Of a stretch of DNA of 64,000 nt, positions 1 to 7,515 are shown one piece after another. The stretch comes from an uncultured Flavobacteriaceae bacterium (lineage in GTDB: Bacteria; Bacteroidota; Bacteroidia; Flavobacteriales; Flavobacteriaceae): the NCBI GenBank assembly GCA_947501845.1, contig CANMXP010000005.1, positions 204,079-268,078 of the forward strand, given 5' to 3'. How positions within the stretch are numbered: the stretch's first letter is position 1; each line of letters opens with the position of its first letter. Below the pieces are notes generated by a model. The model had not been told where the DNA came from and made no database searches. It saw only the letters and a program-made list of their open reading frames with translations. Both the position numbers and the translations under genes were made by a program.

Positions 1-2
1 TT

Positions 3-1136
3 CATGTATGGGATGTGGATGGAAAACAATATTATGATTTTCTTTCTGCATATTCTGCTGTCAATCAAGGGCATTGTCACCCCAAAATAGTTAATGCTAT
101 GGTGCAACAAGCACAAACATTAACCTTAACTTCGAGGGCATTTTATAATGATATGCTTGGTAAATATGAGAAATTTGCTTGCGAATTTTTCGGGTTTGAT
201 AAATTATTACCAATGAATACAGGAGCTGAAGCTGTAGAAACAGCTTTGAAGCTATGTAGAAAATGGGCATATGAAGTAAAAGGGATTGACGAAAATAAAG
301 CAGAAATTATTGTATGTGATAACAATTTTCATGGACGTACTACCACCATCATTTCGTTCTCGAATGATCCTGTTGCACGTCAAAATTTTGGACCATTTAC
401 CAATGGATTTATTAAAATAGAATACGATAATCTTCATGCACTAGAAGCTGCTTTACAAAGTAACCCAAATGTTGCTGGTTTTTTAGTAGAACCTATACAA
501 GGAGAAGCAGGAGTTTATGTCCCTAGCGCGGGATACTTGGCTAAAGCAAAATCATTATGTGAGAAATACAACGTTCTTTTTATAGCAGACGAAGTACAAA
601 CAGGTATTGCTAGAACAGGAAAGCTATTAGCAGTTCATCATGAAAATGTTATCCCAGATATCTTAATTTTAGGAAAAGCCTTAAGTGGAGGGGTTTACCC
701 AGTGTCTGCCGTACTGGCTAATAACGCTGTTATGAATGTTATAAAACCTGGTAACCATGGAAGTACTTTTGGAGGAAATCCTATAGCAGCAGCAGTAGCT
801 ATAGCAGCACTTGAAGTAGTAAGAGATGAAGCATTGGCAGAAAATGCTGAAGTATTAGGTAATATATTTAGAAGTGAATTAAATAAATATATTGAAACCA
901 GTCATATAGCAAGTCTGGTTAGGGGAAAAGGTTTACTTAATGCTATTCTTATAAATGATGAAGAAGATAGTGATACAGCTTGGAACATCTGTCTGGCATT
1001 AAGAGATAACGGATTGTTGGCAAAACCTACGCATGGAAATATTATACGTTTTGCGCCACCATTGGTAATGAATGAATCGCAATTACTAGATTGCGTTAAT
1101 ATCATTATAAAAACACTTAAACAATTTGAGGAGTAG
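3..1136 (+). CDS. rocD: Ornithine--oxo-acid aminotransferase, 5'-truncated by window edge
   Basis: PLP-dependent class III aminotransferase that converts ornithine and a 2-oxo acid to glutamate-semialdehyde and an amino acid, linking arginine, proline and glutamate metabolism in the cytoplasm. The frame is open to the window's left edge ([20 protein letters not shown]), so the true start lies upstream; the GTG at 15 is internal. Visible signatures are the N-terminal [14 protein letters not shown] motif, the [11 protein letters not shown] cofactor-aspartate motif, and [13 protein letters not shown], whose lysine (about residue 221 counted from the GTG) should form the Schiff base. The C-terminus looks complete and is followed by a strong terminator. 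Family assignment is firm; physiological direction is inferred. Confidence 0.95.
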   Translation, partial: HVWDVDGKQYYDFLSAYSAVNQGHCHPKIVNAMVQQAQTLTLTSRAFYNDMLGKYEKFACEFFGFDKLLPMNTGAEAVETALKLCRKWAYEVKGIDENKAEIIVCDNNFHGRTTTIISFSNDPVARQNFGPFTNGFIKIEYDNLHALEAALQSNPNVAGFLVEPIQGEAGVYVPSAGYLAKAKSLCEKYNVLFIADEVQTGIARTGKLLAVHHENVIPDILILGKALSGGVYPVSAVLANNAVMNVIKPGNHGSTFGGNPIAAAVAIAALEVVRDEALAENAEVLGNIFRSELNKYIETSHIASLVRGKGLLNAILINDEEDSDTAWNICLALRDNGLLAKPTHGNIIRFAPPLVMNESQLLDCVNIIIKTLKQFEE

Positions 1137-1168
1137 ATATATTTAATTTAGAAGTGTATTTAATCAAT

Positions 1169-1197
1169 AAAAAAAGCGCCATTTGGCGCTTTTTTTA
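1169..1197 (+). terminator. Intrinsic terminator after ornithine aminotransferase
   Basis: An AGCGCC/GGCGCT hairpin with an ATTT loop is flanked by an A-run and a T-run. It therefore probably works in both directions, ending rocD on the plus strand and the converging small-membrane-protein cluster on the minus strand. Confidence 0.9.
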
Positions 1198-1212
1198 TTT
1201 TTGTAATTAATG

Positions 1213-1542
1213 TTATTGATTTTTTTGCATTTGATCCATCATTTCTTGAGACCGCTGCATTATTTCATCCCAGCCTACAGTAGATATTGTATATAATGTA
1301 TATACAAAATATAGAATATTTATTATTAATATAACCAAGGCTACTATTTTAGCCGTGTTCATAGCTTTAATACTGTTAGGGTCGTAGTTTTCGGGGTTAA
1401 GTTTAGCCTTGTTTAGGTTACTGTTAGCAATTATAAATGCAATACCTGCAAGAATAAATCCTAATCCTCCAATACAGCAACATAAAAAGCCTAAAATAGC
1501 CAGTACATAAACAAGTGTTGGGTTGAGTTTTTGTTGTTCCAT
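1213..1542 (-). CDS. CCC-motif small membrane protein
   Basis: A 109-aa protein with two hydrophobic segments (about residues 9-40 and 66-90). The first carries a CCC cluster (GFLCCCIGGLGF) that defines a family of small flavobacterial membrane proteins. The loop between the segments (SNLNKAKLNPENYDP) is polar and resembles the CD225/dispanin-like arrangement. The C-terminus is methionine/glutamine-rich (RSQEMMDQMQKNQ). It is the last gene of a four-gene minus-strand cluster and lies 9 nt beyond the preceding stop. Function is unknown; a membrane-organising or modulating role is only a guess. Confidence 0.8.
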   Translation of the reverse strand: MEQQKLNPTLVYVLAILGFLCCCIGGLGFILAGIAFIIANSNLNKAKLNPENYDPNSIKAMNTAKIVALVILIINILYFVYTLYTISTVGWDEIMQRSQEMMDQMQKNQ

Positions 1543-1551
1543 CTGTGAATT

Positions 1552-1836
1552 TTAATTGATTGTTTTAATGATATAACTTATTATAATAGTGGCTACTGTT
1601 AGTATGGCCAATCCGCCAATAATTTTATTGGAGTGCTTAAATTTAAAGAAAATATTTATGCCTATAAACAGAAAAAGAATAATTAGGCTATAAATTGCAG
1701 GATACATGTGAAAAGCTTCGGCAAACTCACCTTTTAAGACTAAAGCCATAGATCTTTGTAAGCCACACCCCATACACTCTACTCCAAAAAGTTTTTTGTT
1801 TAAACATGGTAACATATAATCATCCAAAGCCTGCAT
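1552..1836 (-). CDS. DUF2752 family membrane protein
   Basis: A 94-aa membrane protein with the DUF2752 signature: the cysteine motif VECMGCGLQRS near residue 20, then two hydrophobic helices (about 45-63 and 72-91). The conserved CxGCGxxRS sequence lies next to a short amphipathic stretch. Only 16 nt separate it from the next DUF2752 gene upstream, so co-transcription is likely. A later in-frame ATG at residue 8 (MLPCLNKK) is an alternative start. Family function is not established; the cysteines could bind metal or be redox-active. Confidence 0.8.
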   Translation of the reverse strand: MQALDDYMLPCLNKKLFGVECMGCGLQRSMALVLKGEFAEAFHMYPAIYSLIILFLFIGINIFFKFKHSNKIIGGLAILTVATIIISYIIKTIN

Positions 1837-1852
1837 GCGTAGTAAATGGTTT

Positions 1853-2272
1853 TTATGGAGCTAAAATAGTAAAAGGATATGAATTGATATTTCTTAATAT
1901 CCAAAATAAAAGGACCACTATGAGTATCGTAAAAGTAGTTTTTGAGTTATGCAAAAGGTTCTTAAAAGTCCTATTAAAAATTATTTTGGACAATTTAATA
2001 GAAGTGTCATATAATAAAACGACAATTAATAAAACAATTAAGAAATTGTACTTGAAGCCATCAATAATATGTCCTTGGAGTAATTGATGTACTGCTCTTT
2101 GACTTCCACAACCTGGGCAATATATACCAGTGAAAGAATACAAGGGACATTTTGGGAAAATTTTATACTCCAAAGGGTTGTAGTTATAAAACAAATATGA
2201 AATAAAAGCCAATGTAATTGCAATTACGATAACAATAAAGGGCTTTATTTTATTGAGCACTTCCAATGGCAC
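1853..2272 (-). CDS. DUF2752 family membrane protein (second copy)
   Basis: A 139-aa paralogue of the neighbouring DUF2752 gene, with an extra N-terminal transmembrane helix (about residues 11-31). It carries the diagnostic GIYCPGCGSQRAVHQLLQG motif around residues 49-67, followed by two further helices. Its start overlaps the end of the upstream dispanin-like gene by 23 nt, which suggests translational coupling. The cysteine motif is shared with the next gene but the flanks are divergent, so this is an old duplication. No biochemical function is known to me. Confidence 0.82.
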   Translation of the reverse strand: MPLEVLNKIKPFIVIVIAITLAFISYLFYNYNPLEYKIFPKCPLYSFTGIYCPGCGSQRAVHQLLQGHIIDGFKYNFLIVLLIVVLLYDTSIKLSKIIFNRTFKNLLHNSKTTFTILIVVLLFWILRNINSYPFTILAP

Positions 2273-2522
2273 CTAAAAATGCTATTCCAAAAATAAGTAT
2301 ATAGATTACCCAGCCAAATAGAGCTATTCCAATAGAAACCAAACCCCATGTTTTAGCATTTTTTGAGGCCTTATTTGCTTCTTCGTATTTTCCATCCTCA
2401 TAATTGCTATTAACTTTAGTAGCATAAATAATGCTAACAATTCCTGTAGGTAAACAGCACAAAATAGTACTTATAATTGCCAAGGCTAAATAACTGTTGG
2501 GTCTTGGTGGTTTGTTTTCCAT
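2250..2522 (-). CDS. CD225/dispanin-like small membrane protein
   Basis: A 90-aa, two-helix membrane protein. After a short proline-rich N-terminus (ENKPPRPNSY) comes a hydrophobic helix with a double cysteine and proline (TILCCLPTGIVSIIYATKVN), a charged loop (YEDGKYEEANKASKNAK) and a second helix (about 65-87). The CCLPxG plus YAxxV layout is typical of CD225/dispanin-like proteins, in which the cysteines of eukaryotic members are lipidated. It is the first gene of the minus-strand cluster. Bacterial function is unknown. Confidence 0.82.
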   Translation of the reverse strand: MENKPPRPNSYLALAIISTILCCLPTGIVSIIYATKVNSNYEDGKYEEANKASKNAKTWGLVSIGIALFGWVIYILIFGIAFLGAIGSAQ

Positions 2523-2603
2523 AATATTTAATATTAGATATTGGTATTAAATATATGAAAAATGATTAAAATTGAAATATATAGAAAGTAAGGGAGGATT
2601 ATT

Positions 2604-4364
2604 CTATTTATTGGCCACTATAATTTTTTTGTTAAATACCTGATTATTCTTCAAGCTTATTTGGACAACATATACACCATCATTAAGTAATTTTGTAGAG
2701 TATGTATATGCCTTTTTTAAATTTAAAACCCTTTCATTCTGGATTTTTTTACCTGTGACATCGAATAAGTCAATAGCTTTTATATTCAAAGAATTTGGGT
2801 TTAAGATTTTCAATTCAGAAATATTATTATTTTGAAATACTTTTATATCATCAAGATTAGTTTCAATAGTGTTTAAAGTGTTTTCACTGAAAACAATTTG
2901 AAATCGATCTTTATAGTTATTGGCATCAAGATTAATATTAAAATCTTGAGTTTTTAAATTAACAAATGTATTGCTTTCGGTATCATGTATATAAATAGGT
3001 TGCTCATTTTCAAAATTTTGAATATCTGTGATTCTAATTCTAATTTGAGATTCTCCGTTTACTCTAAGAGCTAAAGGAATACTTAAAGCATTATCAAAAG
3101 GCAATGCTTCACTGAGGTAAGGTTTTCCGTCAACTAGCAAATGCGCATCTGAAGCCAAAATATCGCTTTCATGTATATTGGATTCTAATCCATAATCAAA
3201 ACCATGTGTAGCTGAGTTATGAAATGTTTCAACCAATTGTCTGGTATAAGTATCATTAAAATCAACATTTAGTCTAAAACGTTTATAATCATTCGGGACT
3301 TTTGAAAACCCATTTATATTTTTTGAAATTTTCCTTTTCGTATTTTTAAAAAACTCAGTAGAATCTGTTGCTATTGATTCCCTTTTATAAACACGATGAC
3401 TATTTTTAGCTTTTACTGTTCCAGTTGCAGTTCCTTCAACCATGAAACCTTGTCCGATAGGGATATAGCGTCTAGGGCGTTTCCCACTAGGACTTCCACT
3501 TCCTGCTCCATTAATAGCACCATTGCCATTATAAGTACTAAAAGTTGCAGGTGTGTAAGTTTCAACCAATCCATCGGCACTAATAGTATATGTGGCATAG
3601 CCGCCGTCGTAATGTTTAATGTGATGTGAGTTTACACTAGGGTTTTGTTCCCAAAAATGTAAAGTACCTGTAATTACAGTAGCATTTTCAGGGTCATGAA
3701 TATAAGCTAATGCATCTAGAGCAGAGGGGTATGGATTTCCTGTTAATGTAAATTGAGTATCTAAAACACTTACGCTTATAGTGCCATTGTTGGGCTTGCC
3801 TCTAAAATCGTATTGCTGTGCACCACCAGATCCGCTAGTCCCTTTCATTGTAAAGCCTTCGCCAGGGTTTAAGGTGGTAGCTCCTTGTACATGTATCCAA
3901 TCAGAATATGAGTCTGAGGCTACAAACTTCCAAACCCAATACGGCTCAATAGTTAAAGGGACAGCAGTACTATTATAACCAGCTACATGAGCTATAGTAG
4001 CAGGTGTAGAAGATATAAGACCTGTAACATCATTAAGAAGTGTAATTCCAAAAGGATTGTTTACAGAATTACTGGTTTTAGTACCAATGGGTGAACACCA
4101 ATAATTGTATTCGTATGCATCTACATTAGCCTCTTGGTAAAGACTTAACTCTCCAACGCCAGAATTTCCAGTAGTTCCAGAGCCTTGAACAACTTGGGCT
4201 TCATCACGTAAATAGATGGTACTGTTTGCTTCGTTTAGATTTATATCGTCTTCAACAAAGACAACTTCATCATTTACAAAAAGATAAGCATCATTTCTTA
4301 CTGATAATTGAGAGAATGATAAGTTGCTAATTAATAGCAAAAAAAGGGCGCATCTACTGAACAT
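2604..4364 (-). CDS. T9SS type A sorting domain-containing secreted protein
   Basis: A 586-aa exported protein. It has an N-terminal signal peptide (about residues 1-18, ending NLSFSQ), a long beta-rich region of low similarity to anything I can name, and a C-terminal domain of about 75 residues (from NNISELKILNPNSLNI to KKIIVANK). That domain has the FDVTGKKI and LNDGVYVVQI elements of the type IX secretion (Por) type A sorting signal. It is therefore expected to cross the outer membrane through the gliding/secretion machinery and be released or anchored at the surface. It appears monocistronic. No enzymatic motif is evident, so an adhesin-like or structural role is inferred. Confidence 0.85.
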   Translation of the reverse strand: MFSRCALFLLLISNLSFSQLSVRNDAYLFVNDEVVFVEDDINLNEANSTIYLRDEAQVVQGSGTTGNSGVGELSLYQEANVDAYEYNYWCSPIGTKTSNSVNNPFGITLLNDVTGLISSTPATIAHVAGYNSTAVPLTIEPYWVWKFVASDSYSDWIHVQGATTLNPGEGFTMKGTSGSGGAQQYDFRGKPNNGTISVSVLDTQFTLTGNPYPSALDALAYIHDPENATVITGTLHFWEQNPSVNSHHIKHYDGGYATYTISADGLVETYTPATFSTYNGNGAINGAGSGSPSGKRPRRYIPIGQGFMVEGTATGTVKAKNSHRVYKRESIATDSTEFFKNTKRKISKNINGFSKVPNDYKRFRLNVDFNDTYTRQLVETFHNSATHGFDYGLESNIHESDILASDAHLLVDGKPYLSEALPFDNALSIPLALRVNGESQIRIRITDIQNFENEQPIYIHDTESNTFVNLKTQDFNINLDANNYKDRFQIVFSENTLNTIETNLDDIKVFQNNNISELKILNPNSLNIKAIDLFDVTGKKIQNERVLNLKKAYTYSTKLLNDGVYVVQISLKNNQVFNKKIIVANK

Positions 4365-4545
4365 TGCTTAATAGGTTATGTACATTTGGGATAACAAATA
4401 TATATTTTTTTCTATAAAAACTATTATTTCATCGGTAAAAAATGTATTTAAACGGAATTACACATGATAAAACCCCGTTGAAATGCTTATCTAAAAATCT
4501 AAATTTTTAATAGTAATTTGCAGACGATAAAAAGAACGATTACTA

Positions 4546-4740
4546 ATGAAGTATTTTAATTACATTTTGATTATTATAGGAGCTATTGTTGCTGTTTATG
4601 CTAAATATGACACAGAGCAAAATGAATATATTCTAATGGGCGGTATAGTTATACTTATGCTTGGAATTTATAGAATATCTAGAAGTATACCTAGTAAGCA
4701 TGACAGAGAAGAAGATACTAATAACCTTGAAAATGAGTAG
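4546..4740 (+). CDS. Small membrane protein of unknown function
   Basis: A 64-aa protein with two closely spaced hydrophobic helices (about residues 4-19 and 29-44), a short polar turn (KYDTEQNEY), and a charged tail (PSKHDREEDTNNLENE). It ends 2 nt before the Smr-domain gene, so the two are almost certainly co-transcribed. I do not recognise a named family. It probably sits in the inner membrane. Confidence 0.7.
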   Translation: MKYFNYILIIIGAIVAVYAKYDTEQNEYILMGGIVILMLGIYRISRSIPSKHDREEDTNNLENE

Positions 4741-4742
4741 CT

Positions 4743-5306
4743 ATGCCTTTTAAATTAGGTGATTTTGTATTGGTTATAGATGAAGACCTGTCTGGGGTTA
4801 TAAAGCAAATTTCTGGAGATACCATTTCAGTTGAAACAACTGATGGTTTTTTACTAGATTTTAAAAGTGATGAGCTGGTTATAGATAAAGCTAGTAGTGC
4901 TCTTGACAAAGAATTGTTTTCGCAAACTACTTTTAGCGATGTTGTTTCAGAAAAAGAACAACCTACAAAAAGAAAACAAGTTAAAATGAGGGTAAAAGAT
5001 AGATATGAGCCCACTATGGAGGTTGATTTACATATTAGTAAATTGATTAAATCTTCAAAGGGAATGTCTAAATATGATATACTGACTCTTCAATTGGATA
5101 CGGCTAAGCGCCAATTAGATTTTGCTATTAGAAAACGCATTCAAAAAATAGTGTTTATTCACGGTGTAGGTGAAGGCGTTTTAAAAGTAGAATTAGAGTA
5201 TTTATTTGGGCGCTACAATAATGTAAAATTCTACGATGCTAATTATCAGAAATACGGATTAGGAGCTACCGAGGTATATATTTATCAGAATGTTATACCT
5301 AATTAA
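4743..5306 (+). CDS. Smr/MutS-C-terminal domain protein (DUF2027-like N-terminus)
   Basis: A 187-aa cytoplasmic protein. The N-terminal ~60 residues form a small beta domain (KLGDFVLVIDEDLSGVIKQI) like that of Bacteroidetes Smr proteins. A basic linker follows, then a C-terminal Smr domain (about 97-184) with the VDLHI motif and the IVFIHGVGEGVLKVEL motif, close to the HGxGxG nuclease signature. Smr domains are DNA/RNA endonucleases linked to MutS2 and to ribosome rescue; which applies here cannot be told. It lies 2 nt after the small membrane protein. Its 3' end overlaps the convergent lipoprotein gene by 8 nt. Confidence 0.85.
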   Translation: MPFKLGDFVLVIDEDLSGVIKQISGDTISVETTDGFLLDFKSDELVIDKASSALDKELFSQTTFSDVVSEKEQPTKRKQVKMRVKDRYEPTMEVDLHISKLIKSSKGMSKYDILTLQLDTAKRQLDFAIRKRIQKIVFIHGVGEGVLKVELEYLFGRYNNVKFYDANYQKYGLGATEVYIYQNVIPN

Positions 5307-6222
5307 AAACGGGGTCTCCCTTTCTCGTTTTTGTTAATTTGGAGTCTTGCAAGTTTCCAAAATCAAATTCATCTAAGGAGATTAGTGTTAAATCAAAATT
5401 AGAAATCTTAAGGGTTACGGTATAAGTTTGAGTAATATTATGATCTCTATATTCTGTTGCTACTACTTCAGTAGATACATCGGGGTTTAAATAATCATTA
5501 AGATCACCACTAGTAGTATCATCTCTAGGGTTTTGGTTTTGCGAGTCATTTTCTTCATCACGCGTATCAACACCATCGCCATCATCGTCGGTATCTAAAT
5601 AATCAGGTGTGCCATCTCCATCTGAATCTAGCGCATCACTTAAATTACCGTCACCATCTGGATCTGGGTCTTCATCTATAGTTAAAACATTATCACCATC
5701 ATCATCAGCATCAATGTAATTAGGTATGCCATCATTATCAGTATCGTCATCTTCTAAATTTCCATTACCATTTCTGTCTTCCAATTCTGCAGGAATACCA
5801 TCATTGTCGTCTTCGGTTAAAACAGCTTTTATTGCAGCTGTCCCATCTGTACTTTCTATATCTTGAGTTATTATTATATCAGACGGTGGGATATCATTAC
5901 AAAATAAATCATTAGGCAATTTGGTATTACTATATGTTCTGTAGTTAAATGGGTTGGTAGTGCTTATATTGAAATTTTCTTCATAAATTTTAGTTGTTTC
6001 ATCTATCCCATTAAGAATCTCATCAAGAGTAAGTCCAGCAATTTTTAAAGATAACGATTCAGAAGGGTCGTCTTTCGTTTTGTAAAAGACTAAACTAGAT
6101 ACACCTTGACAAGCTTTAAAAGTTTCTTCAAAGTCTAATTCAACAGTAATTACATCACCATCATCACAAGAGTATATATATAATAAACCTATAGATATTA
6201 GAACTAAAAATAATTTACGCAT
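5299..6222 (-). CDS. Acidic repeat lipoprotein, thrombospondin type 3-like
   Basis: A 307-aa putative lipoprotein. The hydrophobic leader ends YIYSC with the lipidated cysteine at about residue 19, followed at once by an acidic stretch (DDGDV) resembling the surface-export signal of flavobacterial lipoproteins. Residues ~135-230 are tandem Asp/Asn/Gly-rich repeats (DxDxDGxxD, e.g. DTDNDGIPNYIDADDDGD), as in calcium-binding thrombospondin type 3 repeats. The rest is unrecognised. Calcium-stabilised surface exposure is inferred. It is convergent with the Smr gene and divergent from the cysteine desulfurase gene. Confidence 0.7.
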   Translation of the reverse strand: MRKLFLVLISIGLLYIYSCDDGDVITVELDFEETFKACQGVSSLVFYKTKDDPSESLSLKIAGLTLDEILNGIDETTKIYEENFNISTTNPFNYRTYSNTKLPNDLFCNDIPPSDIIITQDIESTDGTAAIKAVLTEDDNDGIPAELEDRNGNGNLEDDDTDNDGIPNYIDADDDGDNVLTIDEDPDPDGDGNLSDALDSDGDGTPDYLDTDDDGDGVDTRDEENDSQNQNPRDDTTSGDLNDYLNPDVSTEVVATEYRDHNITQTYTVTLKISNFDLTLISLDEFDFGNLQDSKLTKTRKGDPVFN

Positions 6223-6368
6223 TGATTTTGGGTTTTAGGACAAAAATAAAGTAATTGTTATTTATAACGCAGCTTATTGATAATAATTTTATTTCAAGTA
6301 TTTTTGACCTTTGAAAGTTTATTTGACTCCCAGATTATTGTTTTGAATTTTATAATGAATGGATTTTT

Positions 6369-7511
6369 ATGAAGCATGTTTATTTTGATAATGCAGCGAC
6401 AACTCAAATAAGAGATGAGGTGATAGTGTCTATGGCAGAAGTTATGAAAAAGCATTATGGAAATGCTTCATCATCGCATGGTTTTGGAAGATCATCTAAA
6501 TCATTAATAGAACAATCAAGGAAAACCATTGCGAAATATTTAAATGTATCTGCTGGAGAAATTGTGTTCACTTCTGGAGGTACTGAAGCTGATAATTTGG
6601 TATTAAGGAGTGCCGTTAGAGATTTAAATATAAAACATATTATTACTTCAAAAATTGAACATCATGCTGTTTTGCATACTGTTGAGCAACTTGAAAAAGA
6701 GTATGGTATATTGGTTAGTTATGTTAATCTTGAAACTAATGGAGACATTGATTATTCCCATTTAGAAAGGTTATTACAAGTAGAAGGCAAAACACTAGTA
6801 AGTTTGATGCATATTAACAACGAAATAGGTAACATTTTAGATATAGAACGCGTTGCCAATTTATGCAAAGCTAATCAGGCTTTATTTCATAGTGATGCTG
6901 TCCAGTCTGTTGGCCATTATGAAATGGATTTGCAAAAATTACCAATTGATTTTTTAGCAGCAAGTGCCCATAAGTTTCACGGACCAAAAGGAGTAGGTTT
7001 TGCTTTTGTTAGGAAAAATTCAGGTTTACAACCATTAATTTTTGGAGGCGAGCAGGAGCGAGGGCTTAGGGCTGGTACTGAAAGCGTGCATAATATTATA
7101 GGTATGGAGGAAGCGTTAAAAAGCGCTTACAATAATTTAAGCAAAGAAGCCAATTACATTATGGGGCTAAAACGCTATTTTATTGATAAAATAACCGAAG
7201 AGATACCAGAAACCGCTTTTAATGGCTACTCTAACGACTTAAATAAAGGTACTTACACGCTTGTTAATGTTTGTTTGCCCATACCTCCAAAAAAAGCTGC
7301 CATGTTATTATTTCAATTAGATTTAAAAGGCATAGCATGTTCTAAAGGAAGTGCTTGCCAAAGTGGTAGTTCTCAAAAGTCACATGTTTTGACCGAAATT
7401 TTAAATGACACCGATTTACAGAAACCGTCCATTCGTTTTTCCTTTAGTTTATATAATACGAAAGAGGAAGTAGATCATGTCATAAATGTTTTAAAAGCGT
7501 TTCTTGAATAA
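6369..7511 (+). CDS. Cysteine desulfurase (NifS/IscS family)
   Basis: A 380-aa PLP enzyme that converts L-cysteine to alanine with transfer of a persulfide for Fe-S cluster or thiocofactor assembly. The N-terminus MKHVYFDNAATT is classical. The PLP-binding lysine is K202 in ASAHKFHGPKG, and the active-site cysteine is probably C330 in CSKGSACQSGSSQKSHVL (a second Cys lies at 324). No scaffold gene (iscU, sufBCD) is adjacent, so this is likely a housekeeping NifS-like copy separate from the suf operon. Length is normal for the family. Confidence 0.93.
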   Translation: MKHVYFDNAATTQIRDEVIVSMAEVMKKHYGNASSSHGFGRSSKSLIEQSRKTIAKYLNVSAGEIVFTSGGTEADNLVLRSAVRDLNIKHIITSKIEHHAVLHTVEQLEKEYGILVSYVNLETNGDIDYSHLERLLQVEGKTLVSLMHINNEIGNILDIERVANLCKANQALFHSDAVQSVGHYEMDLQKLPIDFLAASAHKFHGPKGVGFAFVRKNSGLQPLIFGGEQERGLRAGTESVHNIIGMEEALKSAYNNLSKEANYIMGLKRYFIDKITEEIPETAFNGYSNDLNKGTYTLVNVCLPIPPKKAAMLLFQLDLKGIACSKGSACQSGSSQKSHVLTEILNDTDLQKPSIRFSFSLYNTKEEVDHVINVLKAFLE

Positions 7512-7515
7512 GCTT

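Noticed and set aside
1806..2087. 93-codon plus-strand ORF opposite the DUF2752 genes
   Set aside because: Antisense to two recognised membrane-protein genes; no plausible product.
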